From positions 1 through 64,000 of the forward strand of contig NZ_FNUY01000014.1 in the NCBI RefSeq assembly GCF_900108245.1: a stretch of DNA of 64,000 nucleotides. The letters are read 5' to 3'. Of the stretch, positions 8,201 to 15,876 are shown piece after piece. The translations under genes and the position numbers were made by a program. This DNA is from Allobosea lathyri. GTDB taxonomy: Bacteria; Pseudomonadota; Alphaproteobacteria; Rhizobiales; Beijerinckiaceae. A model generated the notes under the pieces. That model had not been told where the DNA came from. It did not search any database and worked only from the letters and a program-made list of their open reading frames with translations. Every line of letters starts with the position of its first letter. Position 1 is the stretch's first letter.

Positions 8201-11200
8201 GACGGCGCCTACGCCAACACGCTGATCCTCTCGGGCGGCGACAACTTCCTGCCGGGTCCGTTCATCGCGGCCGGCACGGACCTCTCGGTTCGCGGGGCGC
8301 TCAATGCCGCCAGCGGCTCGACCATTGCCGCCGGCGCCAACCTGCCGGTTGCCGGCGCCGATATCGCCATCATGAATGCGATCGGCGTCGATGCCTCGAC
8401 GATCGGCAACCATGACTTCGACCTCGGGTCGCGCGTCCTGCGCGATGCGATCACGCCCGGCTCCGTCTCCGGCTGGTCAGGCGCCAACTTCACCTATCTC
8501 TCGTCGAACCTCGATTTCTCAGCCGATGCGGACCTGAAGCCCCGCTTCACCGAAACGATGGGCAACGGCGCGACGCCGACGCCGGAGCTCAGCACGCTCA
8601 AGGGGCGCATCGCGCCTGCCGCGATCATCACCAAGGGTGGTGAGAAGATCGGCCTGATCGGCGCGACGACGCAGATCCTGGAGCGCATCTCCTCGCCGAC
8701 CGGGACCGAGGTGAAGGGCTTCGTGGGTGACGGCGCCGAGGTCGACGACATGGACCTGCTGGCGAGCCAGCTGCAGCCGATCATCGACGAACTGATCGCC
8801 GAGGGCGTCAACAAGATCATCCTGCAGACCCATCTGCAGCAGATCTCCAACGAAAAGCTCCTGGCGAGCAAGCTGCGCGGCGTCGACATCATCCTCGCCG
8901 GCGGCTCCAATACGCGCCTCGGTGACGCCGATGATCAGGCGGCCTCCTTCCCCGGCCACGACGCCTCCTTCGAAGGCAGCTATCCGGTCGTCACCGCCGG
9001 TGCCGACGGCAAGACCACGCTGATCGTCAACACGGACGGCGAATACAGCTATCTCGGCCGCCTCAAGGTCGATTTCGACAGCGAGGGCAACATCATCGTC
9101 GGCAATCTCGCCACTGACGTCGCGATCAACGGCGCCTATGCCTCGACGGCCGACAACGTCGCCAAGGCCTGGAACACCACGGTCGCCAATCTCGAGACGA
9201 CCGCTTTCGCCGAAGGAACCAAGGGCGACAAGGTTCGTGACCTCACCGACGCGGTGCAGAACGTCATCAACGTCAAGGACGGCACTGTCTACGGCTTCTC
9301 CGAGGTCTATCTCGAAGGCGAGCGGGCGATCATCCGCAACGAGGAAACCAATCTCGGCAGCCTCTCGGCCGACGCCAATGCCGAAGCGCTGCGCGATGCG
9401 CTGGGAACGGCGCGCCCCGACTTCGTCGTCTCCCTCAAGAATGGCGGCGGCGTCCGGTCCCCGATCGGCACGGTCTCGGATCCCGACCCGGTCACCGGCC
9501 GCGTCGACAAGCTGCCTCCGCCCGCCAATGCCGTCACCGGCAAGCTCGAAGGCGGCGTCTCGCAGCTCGACATCGAGAACTCGCTGCGCTTCGACAACAA
9601 GCTGATGGCCTTCGACACCACGGCCAGCGGGCTCAAGGCGATCCTCGAACATGGCGTCGCCTCGCTCGGGAACCAGGGCCGCTTCCCGCAGATCGGCGGT
9701 GTCTCCTTCTCCTATGACCCGGACCTGCCGGCCGGCAGCCGCGTCTCCGACATCGCGCTGACCGACGCCTCCGGGCGCACCGTGGCGCTCTACGACAATG
9801 GCGCGCTCGTGACCGGCGCGCCGGCTGTGATCACCGTGGTGACGCTGAGCTTCCTCGCCAATGGCGGCGACAGCTACCCGATGAAGGCGAACGGCTCGAA
9901 CTTCCGTTACCTGCTCGCCGATGGCGGGCTCTCAGGCTCGGTCGACGAGGCGCTCGACTTCACGGCGGCCGCAGTCGTCGCGGCAAACACGCCCGCGGGC
10001 TCGACGTTGCTTGGCGAGCAGCAGGCTTTCGCCCAGTACATGCGGGACTATCACGGCACGCAGGCGACGGCCTACGATGTTGCCGATACGACCGCGAAGC
10101 TGGACGAGCGCATCCAGAACCTGAATGTCCGCGCGGACACGGTGCTGGAAAATGCCGGGAAGATCTTCGGCACGGATGGCGACGACATGCTCGTCGGCAG
10201 CGCTGGCGCTGACGTCATCACCGCGCGTCTCGGCGACGACAAAGTCCATGCCGGCGCCGGCAACGATATCGTCGATGGCGGCGAGGGTGACGACGTGCTC
10301 GCCGGCGAAGATGGCGACGACCTGTTGAAGGGCGGTGCGGGTGACAACGACCTGTTCGGCGGAGTTGGCAACGACATCCTCGTGGGCGGCGCCAATGACG
10401 ATCTGCTTGATGGCGGTGATGGCATCGACACGGCCGACTACTCTGGCGATACCGCCGGCATCATGGTCAACCTCGCAACCGGCAAGGCCGAGGGCAGCGC
10501 CATCGCCGAGGACAGGCTCGTCTCGATCGAAACCGTCATCGGCGGCTCGGGCAACGACATCCTAATCGGCGACGGCAACGCCAACCACTTCGTCGGCGGC
10601 GCGGGCAACGATACCATCGACGGTGGCGCGGGCTTCGACACGCTCGATCTCTCGGCGGCGACGGGGGTGGTCTCTGTCGACTTCACCCGAGGCCTTGTTT
10701 CGGGAGCCGGCATCGGCAGCGACAGCTTCGTCAATATCGAGAAGCTGCTCTTCGGCGCGGGCAACGACATCGTCACCGGCGGCAACGGCGACGACGCCTT
10801 CGACGGCGGCGCGGGCAACGACACGCTGAAGGGCGGTGCCGGCGACGACGCGCTCACCGGCGGGGACGGCGCCGACCTTCTCGAAGGCGGTTCGGGCAAC
10901 GATGGTCTCCTCGGCGGGCTCGGCAACGACACGCTCAAGGCGGGCTCGGGCAATGACCGGGTCGAGGCGGGCGAGGGCGATGACACGGTCGACGCCGGTT
11001 CGGGCGACGATATCGTGCTGGCGGGCGCCGGCAACGATGTGGTCGATGCCGGCTCGGGCGACGACCGGATCGAGGGCGGCGCGGGCAACGACACGCTCAC
11101 GGGCGGCTCCGGCCATGATAGCTTCGTCTTCGCGGCGGGCTTCGGCAAGGACATGATCACAGACTTCAGGACGACCGGCTCGAGCTCGGATGTGCTGGAG

Positions 11201-11356
11201 TTCTCGAGCGCGATCTTCGCCGATTTCAACACGGCGTTCTCCGCCGCCCAGCAGGTCAGTTCCGACACGGTTTTCACCATCGACGTCGATACCAGCCTCA
11301 TCCTCAAGGGTGTCCAGCTCTCGACCCTCGCCCAGGACGACTTCCGCTTCGTCTGA
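5294..11356 (+). CDS. Giant RTX-secreted ExeM-type endonuclease fused to UshA-type 5'-nucleotidase
   Basis: A 2020-residue protein. Domains in order: an N-terminal beta domain typical of secreted nucleases (about 1-200), a Calx-beta-like domain (about 217-322, ending ATIVNDDG), an OB-like region (about 322-590), an ExeM/NucH endonuclease/exonuclease/phosphatase domain (about 597-925, with LASFNVLNYF, LMEIENN, GDLNAYAKEDP and VSDHDPI), a UshA-type metallophosphatase (from about 941, with GNHDFDLG near 1038), the 5'-nucleotidase C-terminal domain (about 1310-1580), RTX calcium repeats (about 1625-1945) and a hydrophobic tail. There is no N-terminal signal peptide, as expected for type I secretion through a C-terminal signal. 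I chose the ATG at 5294 because AGAGGA precedes it. Likely role: degrade extracellular DNA and dephosphorylate the nucleotides. No HlyB/HlyD/TolC genes are adjacent. Confidence 0.9.
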   Translation: MALGTGSIAFVGFNADGNDNIAFVALTGISAGETIVFEDNEWNGTAFANTDEGAFSWTATAGVAAGSIVKIDNIGTGTISANVGTASSSVSGRGGNRGISSSGETIYAYQGSASAPVFLTAVTNGGFNASNGVLTGTGLTAGVNALDLSTLDADADVAAFTGARSGAATFADYRASINTASNWIAEDGTGDQSTNGTAPDMPFSSTTFTVTGTGGTSASAVASLTVDAGSKPEGETFQFTVTLSGTVTTDTVVTLQASGATADLLSVPTAVTVLAGQSTASFTIDSVEDTITEADESFTVTATLGASSQQAAATIVNDDGTNLTLISAIQGTGAASARVGQTVTVEAIVVGDFQNGDADGGRNLAGFWLQEELVDQDGNALTSEGIFIAQGSLGTDVQLGDRVRVTGSVAETYGNTEINATAISVVGAKAVADVNTMAVAIDLPAAGVQGSSGVYTANLEANEGMLVKFNEKLTITEQYNFDQFGETRLIEGSRPSSYTMNNEPSTTGFDAHLREIASRSIIFDDGRSVSNPNLDNVLTDGAYNSATAPRMGDTVTGLTGVLDYDFNQFRVHAVENGAGINDFVSANPRPATPPGVGGTLKLASFNVLNYFTTLDNGQMTANGFEPRGAETTAEFQRQTSKLVNTILALDADVLGLMEIENNFTLGASGNAIQYLVNQLNSTAGSYKFDWVRPGQNFVGGDAIAVGFIYDVTSVRVSFDTQVSILDDSDVAPSLLAQSTIGHIFNGANTSRAALAVTFEEIATGGEFTAVVNHFKSKGGTGTGGDADVKDGNGSWNDQRTLAAEALLDWLDTKPTGTTDTDIVILGDLNAYAKEDPIDVLVNAGYRDQGAGDYGYVFDAQKGSLDHVMTNGSLTTQVTGVANWHINADEADALDYQQNFNSDLTTNERNPAIFDASAIARVSDHDPIVIGLDLKEASIFTLQLLHFSDGEAGLLAGSTAKNMAALVDAFDGAYANTLILSGGDNFLPGPFIAAGTDLSVRGALNAASGSTIAAGANLPVAGADIAIMNAIGVDASTIGNHDFDLGSRVLRDAITPGSVSGWSGANFTYLSSNLDFSADADLKPRFTETMGNGATPTPELSTLKGRIAPAAIITKGGEKIGLIGATTQILERISSPTGTEVKGFVGDGAEVDDMDLLASQLQPIIDELIAEGVNKIILQTHLQQISNEKLLASKLRGVDIILAGGSNTRLGDADDQAASFPGHDASFEGSYPVVTAGADGKTTLIVNTDGEYSYLGRLKVDFDSEGNIIVGNLATDVAINGAYASTADNVAKAWNTTVANLETTAFAEGTKGDKVRDLTDAVQNVINVKDGTVYGFSEVYLEGERAIIRNEETNLGSLSADANAEALRDALGTARPDFVVSLKNGGGVRSPIGTVSDPDPVTGRVDKLPPPANAVTGKLEGGVSQLDIENSLRFDNKLMAFDTTASGLKAILEHGVASLGNQGRFPQIGGVSFSYDPDLPAGSRVSDIALTDASGRTVALYDNGALVTGAPAVITVVTLSFLANGGDSYPMKANGSNFRYLLADGGLSGSVDEALDFTAAAVVAANTPAGSTLLGEQQAFAQYMRDYHGTQATAYDVADTTAKLDERIQNLNVRADTVLENAGKIFGTDGDDMLVGSAGADVITARLGDDKVHAGAGNDIVDGGEGDDVLAGEDGDDLLKGGAGDNDLFGGVGNDILVGGANDDLLDGGDGIDTADYSGDTAGIMVNLATGKAEGSAIAEDRLVSIETVIGGSGNDILIGDGNANHFVGGAGNDTIDGGAGFDTLDLSAATGVVSVDFTRGLVSGAGIGSDSFVNIEKLLFGAGNDIVTGGNGDDAFDGGAGNDTLKGGAGDDALTGGDGADLLEGGSGNDGLLGGLGNDTLKAGSGNDRVEAGEGDDTVDAGSGDDIVLAGAGNDVVDAGSGDDRIEGGAGNDTLTGGSGHDSFVFAAGFGKDMITDFRTTGSSSDVLEFSSAIFADFNTAFSAAQQVSSDTVFTIDVDTSLILKGVQLSTLAQDDFRFV
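10165..11125 (+). repeat. RTX nonapeptide repeat region within the nuclease gene
   Basis: About 320 codons carry repeated GGxGxDxLx-type nonapeptides (for example GGAGNDTLKGGAGDDALTGG) in three blocks separated by two non-repeat segments near 10420-10540 and 10620-10750. They fold into a calcium-binding beta-roll outside the cell. At DNA level the units are related but diverged, with recurrent ggcggcgcgggcaacgac-like words, so this is a protein-coding repeat and not a CRISPR array. Confidence 0.9.
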
Positions 11357-11381
11357 CGGGTCGACCTGTCGACTGAATGAG

Positions 11382-11410
11382 AAGGGCGCCGAAAGGCGCC
11401 CTTTTCTGTT
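11382..11410 (+). terminator. Rho-independent terminator after the nuclease gene
   Basis: AAGGGCGCC (11382-11390), loop GAAA, GGCGCCCTT (11395-11403), then TTCTGTTTTG. A nine-base-pair GC-rich stem with a tetraloop and a T-rich tail is a textbook intrinsic terminator, 25 bases after the stop codon. Confidence 0.9.
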
Positions 11411-11725
11411 TTGTCTCCCGTCAGGACAGAGGGGCCCTTCGCCATCTCCCCAACTGTCCTCGCCTGGCGGAACCCAAACCAGATCGACGCGCATGTGAAC
11501 GCGTTGCTTGCGAAGAACCAGATGTATCTCCGATGGAAGCGCCGTTGAGCCCCCGCGCCAGGGGGAGGCCGCGAGCGCAACCGTTACCGATGAGCGATGG
11601 AGCGACGCAGGAGATCGGCGAAAGGCCCGCGGCCGAAGAAGGGCAGAAAATGAAACGGATGAATCTTATTGCGTAAGTGAAATATTTGTTTCGAATCCCA
11701 TATGATCGCTGTTAGGCTCGCGCCT
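11411..11725. other. Intergenic region before the RpiR regulator
   Basis: No gene is recognised. The last 60 bases are AT-rich and hold GAAA (11679-11682) and TTTC (11689-11692) around six bases, within GTGAAATATTTGTTTCG. RpiR-family regulators often bind GAAA/TTTC-type dyads, so this may be an autoregulatory site. That is a weak inference from a short motif. Confidence 0.3.
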
Positions 11726-12619
11726 ATGGACCGATCTGCCCTACAGAACGCGCTCACGGAGCGTTTTGCGACGCTGCCGACGCAACTGCGGGCCGTCGCC
11801 CGCTGGGTGCTCGATCATCCCGCCGATGTGGCGCTGCTGACGACGCGCGAGCAGGCCAAGCGTGCCGGTCTGTCCCCGGCGACCTTCACGCGGCTGGCAC
11901 AGCGCATGGGCCTGCCTGGATATGATGCCCTGCGCGCGGCCTATGCCGCTTCGCTGCGCCAACGGCCCGATGGCTTCGTCAATCGCGCCACGGAGTTGCT
12001 GGAGCGCCACGGCGACGAGGGCGATGGCGCCCTGGCGCAGGATATGTTCGCCGCGCTGGCCGAGCATATCCGAGCTCTTCGCGAGCCGGAGTCGATCGCG
12101 CGGCTGGAACGCGCTGCCACCATGCTGGCGGATGCGCGGAGCGTCTTCTGTTTCGGACTGCGCTCGGCCTTTCCTGCCGTCTACATGCTCGATTACATCC
12201 GTGCGATGATCGGTGCCGGTTCCGTGCTCTGCGATGGCGCAGGCGGACGCGGTGTCGATGCTCTGCGCCGCATCGGCCCCGGCGACGTGCTCTTCGTCGC
12301 CTCGGTCTCGCCCTATACGCGCTTGACCGTCGAGGCGGCTGTCTATGCTCGCGACAAGGGCGCGGCGATCGTCGCGCTGACAGACAGTCTCCATTCGCCG
12401 CTGGCGGCGCTCGCCGACGAGACCGTCCTGGTGCGGACCGAGACGCCCTCCTTTTTCCACACGATGACGCCGGCTTTCGCGGTCGTGGAATGCCTGGCTG
12501 CACTGATGACTGCGAAACAGGGCAAGCCGGCGCTGGATGCCATCGCGGCCAGCGAAGCGCATCTCGACGTTTTCTCCACCTATGAGACCGCGCATCGGAC
12601 CAGTCGGAGACGTAAATGA
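11726..12619 (+). CDS. RpiR/MurR-family transcriptional regulator (HTH + SIS)
   Basis: A 297-residue regulator. Residues about 1-80 form the RpiR helix-turn-helix domain (LPTQLRAVARWVLDHPADVALLTTREQAKRAGLSPATFTRLAQRMG). Residues about 120-260 form a SIS sugar/ligand-binding domain (SVFCFGLRSAFPAVYMLDYIR, then GDVLFVASVSPYTRLTVEAAVYARDKGAAIVALTDS). The start at 11726 has AGG nine bases upstream; an in-frame ATG at 11702 would add eight residues. The stop overlaps the aminotransferase start (ATGA), so it heads the operon and probably controls it. The ligand is likely an amino-acid-related metabolite rather than a sugar phosphate, judged from the neighbours. Confidence 0.85.
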   Translation: MDRSALQNALTERFATLPTQLRAVARWVLDHPADVALLTTREQAKRAGLSPATFTRLAQRMGLPGYDALRAAYAASLRQRPDGFVNRATELLERHGDEGDGALAQDMFAALAEHIRALREPESIARLERAATMLADARSVFCFGLRSAFPAVYMLDYIRAMIGAGSVLCDGAGGRGVDALRRIGPGDVLFVASVSPYTRLTVEAAVYARDKGAAIVALTDSLHSPLAALADETVLVRTETPSFFHTMTPAFAVVECLAALMTAKQGKPALDAIAASEAHLDVFSTYETAHRTSRRRK

Positions 12620-13947
12620 GCCAGATCCTGCATCGCAGTATCGCCGGCGGTTATCCCACCGCAGTGTCGGGCGAGGGCGTCTGGCTGATCGATTCCGACG
12701 GCAAGCGTTATCTCGACGGCAGCGGCGGTGCGGCCGTCTCCTGCCTTGGCCATGGTCATCCCGACATCCGGGCCGCGATGCATGCCCAGATCGACAAGCT
12801 GGCCTATGCGCATACGAGCTTCTTCACCTCGCAGCCGGCGGAGGAACTGGCCGAGCATCTGATCGCCCGGGCGCCGAACGGCTTGAGCCACGTCTTCATC
12901 TGCAGCAGCGGTTCGGAGGCGGTCGAGGCCTGCCTGAAACTGGCGCGGCACTATTTCGTCGAGAGGGGTGAGCCCAAGCGCATCCAGTTCATCTCGCGGC
13001 GGCAGAGTTATCACGGCATCACCGTCGGCGCGCTTTCGGTCGGCGGGCGGATGAAGGATCGCGCGCCTTTCAAGGAGATGCTGCTGCAGGGCCACCATAT
13101 CGCGCCCTGCTACGCCTATCGCGATCAACGCGCCGATGAGACGCTGGAGCAGTATGGTCTGCGTGTCGCCGACGAGCTTGAGGCCAAAATCCTTGAATTG
13201 GGGCCCGAGACGGTCGCGGCCTTCGTCGCCGAGACGGTTGTCGGCGCGACGCTGGGCTGCGTGCCGCCGGTGCCGGGTTATTTCAAGCGCATCCGCGAGA
13301 TCTGCGACCGGCATGGCGTGCTGTTGATTCTCGACGAGGTGATGAGCGGCATGGGCCGGACGGGAACGCTGCATGCCTGCGAGCAGGAAGGCATCGCCCC
13401 GGACCTGATGGCGATCGCGAAGGGCCTCGGCGCCGGCTATGTGCCGATCGGCGCGATGCTGGCCTCGAGCCAGATCATCGCGGCGGTCCGGCAGGGCTCG
13501 GGCGCCTTCCCGCACAGCCAGACCTATAACGGCCATCCGCTCGCCTGCGCGACGGCGCTCGCCGTGCAGCAGGTAATCGAGCGCGACGATCTGCTCGCCA
13601 ATGTCCGCCGCCAGGGTGCGCATCTGGAGCGCCGCCTGAAGGAACGCTTCGGCAATCATCACCATGTCGGCGACGTGCGCGGCCGGGGGCACTTCTGGGG
13701 GATTGAGCTCGTCGCCGACCGCGCCAGCAAGACACCTTTCGATCCCGCGCTGAAGCTCCATGCCCGCGTCAAGCAGGCGGCGATGGCGCACGGGCTGATG
13801 GTCTATCCGATGGGCGGCACCGCCGACGGCAATGCCGGCGACCATGTCCTGCTGGCGCCGCCCTTCATCGCCGATGCCGCCATCATGGATACGCTCGTCG
13901 AACGGCTCGGAGAAGCCGTCGACGCCGCGATCGCGGGCGCCTTCTAG
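12616..13947 (+). CDS. Class III PLP-dependent aminotransferase
   Basis: A 443-residue fold-type I aminotransferase of the omega-amino acid/ornithine group. Visible are GGAAVSCLGHGHPDI near the N-terminus, SGSEAVEACLKLAR (PLP phosphate contact), LLILDEVMSGMGRTG with the PLP-binding Asp, and the Schiff-base Lys269 in AIAKGLGAGY. The C-terminal small domain ends in LLAPPFIADAA. The operon with an amino-acid binding protein and a racemase-family enzyme suggests use of an unusual amino acid as nitrogen source. The substrate cannot be named from sequence. It is translationally coupled to the regulator gene. Confidence 0.88.
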   Translation: MSQILHRSIAGGYPTAVSGEGVWLIDSDGKRYLDGSGGAAVSCLGHGHPDIRAAMHAQIDKLAYAHTSFFTSQPAEELAEHLIARAPNGLSHVFICSSGSEAVEACLKLARHYFVERGEPKRIQFISRRQSYHGITVGALSVGGRMKDRAPFKEMLLQGHHIAPCYAYRDQRADETLEQYGLRVADELEAKILELGPETVAAFVAETVVGATLGCVPPVPGYFKRIREICDRHGVLLILDEVMSGMGRTGTLHACEQEGIAPDLMAIAKGLGAGYVPIGAMLASSQIIAAVRQGSGAFPHSQTYNGHPLACATALAVQQVIERDDLLANVRRQGAHLERRLKERFGNHHHVGDVRGRGHFWGIELVADRASKTPFDPALKLHARVKQAAMAHGLMVYPMGGTADGNAGDHVLLAPPFIADAAIMDTLVERLGEAVDAAIAGAF

Positions 13948-13988
13948 CGCCCGCTCCACGACAAACACAGCAAAACAGGGGATTGACG

Positions 13989-15017
13989 ATGACAGTGAAG
14001 ACCTGGGTTCTCAGGGCCGGCCTGGCACTGGCTGGTGCGTTGAGCGCGACTGCGGGCCATGCCCAGACGACCACGCTTGAACGCGTCAAGGCGCGTGGCG
14101 AGTTGATCTGCGGCAACCACGTCGCCTTGCCCGGCTTCGGCCTTCAGGGCCCGGACGGGCGCTGGGAGGGGCTCGACATCGACATGTGCCGCGCCGTCGC
14201 GGCGGCGATCTTCAACGACGCCAACAAGGTCAAATTCGTACCGACGACGCCTCAGATGCGCTTTCTCGTCGTGCAGAGCGGCGAGGTCGACATGCTCGCC
14301 CGCAACGCCACCTACACGATGTCGCGCGATACCTCGCAGGGCATGTCCTGGCCGATCATCAATTATTTCGACGGCCAGGGCTTCATGGTGAAGAAGGCGC
14401 TCGGCGTGACCGAAGCGAAAGGGCTGGACGGCGCCTCGATCTGCGTCACGCAGGGCACCACGACGGAACTGAACCTTGCCGACTTTTTCCGGGCCAATAA
14501 GCTCAAATACGAGGTCATCGGCTTTGCCACCAATGAGGAGGGCGTCAAGGCGCTCGAGGCCGGCCGTTGCGACGCCTTTACTACCGACTCCTCGGGCCTT
14601 GCCGCCGAGCGGCTGAAATTCTCCAAGCCGGACGATTTCGTCATCCTGCCGACGCTGATCTCGCGCGAGCCGCTGGGACCCGCCGTCAAACGCGGCGACG
14701 AGAGCTGGGTCGCACTGGTGAAATGGGTGCATTACGCCATGCTCAATGCCGAGGAGTTCGGATTGACCAAGGCGAATGTCGACGAAATGCTGAAATCGCC
14801 GAACCCCGAGATCAAGCGCCTGCTCGGCGTCGAGGGCAAGTTCGGCGAAGGCCTCGGCCTGACCGCCGACTGGGCCTATCGGATCGTCAAGCATGTCGGC
14901 AATTACGGCGAGAGCTTCGAGCGAAATGTCGGCATGGGCTCGCGGCTCCAGCTCAAGCGCGGGCTGAACGCTTTGGCCTCGCAGGGCGGCCTGCAATACC
15001 CGCATCCGATCAGGTGA
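13989..15017 (+). CDS. Polar amino-acid ABC transporter binding protein, AapJ-like
   Basis: A 342-residue periplasmic binding protein with a signal peptide (LRAGLALAGALSATAGHAQ). The mature sequence follows the AapJ/BztA pattern: LERVKARGELICGNH, GLDIDMCRAVAAAIF, FVPTTPQMRFLVVQSGEVDML, TYTMSRDTSQG and GRCDAFTTDSSGLAAERL. The ATG at 13989 has AGGGGA six bases before it. AapJ normally sits with AapQMP, but no permease or ATPase gene is present here. It may therefore feed an Aap system encoded elsewhere or act as a sensor component. Confidence 0.88.
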   Translation: MTVKTWVLRAGLALAGALSATAGHAQTTTLERVKARGELICGNHVALPGFGLQGPDGRWEGLDIDMCRAVAAAIFNDANKVKFVPTTPQMRFLVVQSGEVDMLARNATYTMSRDTSQGMSWPIINYFDGQGFMVKKALGVTEAKGLDGASICVTQGTTTELNLADFFRANKLKYEVIGFATNEEGVKALEAGRCDAFTTDSSGLAAERLKFSKPDDFVILPTLISREPLGPAVKRGDESWVALVKWVHYAMLNAEEFGLTKANVDEMLKSPNPEIKRLLGVEGKFGEGLGLTADWAYRIVKHVGNYGESFERNVGMGSRLQLKRGLNALASQGGLQYPHPIR

Positions 15018-15039
15018 GAACGGGCAAGAGGATACGACG

Positions 15040-15690
15040 ATGCGCATCGCCCTGATCCATGCTCTCCGGCATTCGCCGCCTCCCATCGAGGCGGCGTTTG
15101 CCGAACTCTGGCCGCAGGCGACGCTGATGAACCTGCTCGACGACAGCCTCTCGTCGGATCTGGCCCGCGACGGCGAGATCACGGCGGCGATAACGCAGCG
15201 GTTCCTGGATCTCGCGCAATACGCCAGGAGGGCCGGAGCAGAAGCGATACTGTTCAGCTGCTCTGCCTTTGGTCCCTGCATCGAGACCGTGAAGCGCGAG
15301 CTGGCGCCGATGCCGGTGCTGAAGCCCAACGAGGCCATGATCGAGGAGGCCCAGGCTTTCGGGGGCAAGGTTGGATTGCTGGCGAGCTTCGCGCCGACGC
15401 TGGTGTCGATGCCGCCGGAATTTCCAGCCGGGCTAACGGTCGTGCCCAAGCTCGCGGAAGGTGCCCTGGCGGCGCTCGATCGCGGCGATGGGCCGGAGCA
15501 TGATCGCCTGGCCGTTCGGGCGGCCGCCAAGCTCGGCGAATGCACCGTCATCGCGCTGGGGCAGTTCAGCCTGGCGCGTGCAGCTGCCGCTATCGCTGCT
15601 GCGACAGGGCGTCCAGTACTGACAACGCCGGCGAGCGCGGTGCGGAAATTGCGGACAATGATGAGGCTCCCCATCAAAAGCACTGTGTAA
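15040..15690 (+). CDS. Aspartate/glutamate racemase-family protein with only one catalytic Cys
   Basis: A 216-residue member of the Asp/Glu/hydantoin racemase superfamily. The first active-site Cys is present (Cys74 in LFSCSAFGP). At the place of the second Cys the sequence reads IALGQFSLA, with Gln175. Two-base racemization needs both cysteines, so a one-base reaction (decarboxylation, isomerization or cleavage, as in arylmalonate decarboxylase or maleate isomerase relatives) is possible. AGAGGA lies eight bases before the ATG. It is the last gene of the RpiR-aminotransferase operon. Confidence 0.78.
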   Translation: MRIALIHALRHSPPPIEAAFAELWPQATLMNLLDDSLSSDLARDGEITAAITQRFLDLAQYARRAGAEAILFSCSAFGPCIETVKRELAPMPVLKPNEAMIEEAQAFGGKVGLLASFAPTLVSMPPEFPAGLTVVPKLAEGALAALDRGDGPEHDRLAVRAAAKLGECTVIALGQFSLARAAAAIAAATGRPVLTTPASAVRKLRTMMRLPIKSTV

Positions 15691-15876
15691 ACCGGGCCTG
15701 ATCCAGGACCGGCACCGCATCGTGCCGCGGCGAAGTCGAAGTCATTTCCGTTCGCGGCGACGCTGCCGCTGGCCATCGACTCCAGGTTCGCCGCGCCACC
15801 AGCAAAGCTCTGTGCAAACGCTCGGAAGTTTGCCACGATGACGCGGATCCTCGGATCGGTCATATGGGGCATGCGG

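Noticed and set aside
5681..8413. A 910-codon open frame antisense to the secreted nuclease gene
   Set aside because: It is a shadow of the opposite strand in GC-rich coding DNA; its translation has no domain pattern, while the plus strand shows continuous nuclease domains.
10165..11125. Tandem repeats that could suggest a CRISPR or satellite array
   Set aside because: The periodicity is 27 bases with conserved GGxGxD codons in one frame; they are RTX protein repeats with no constant repeat/variable spacer structure.
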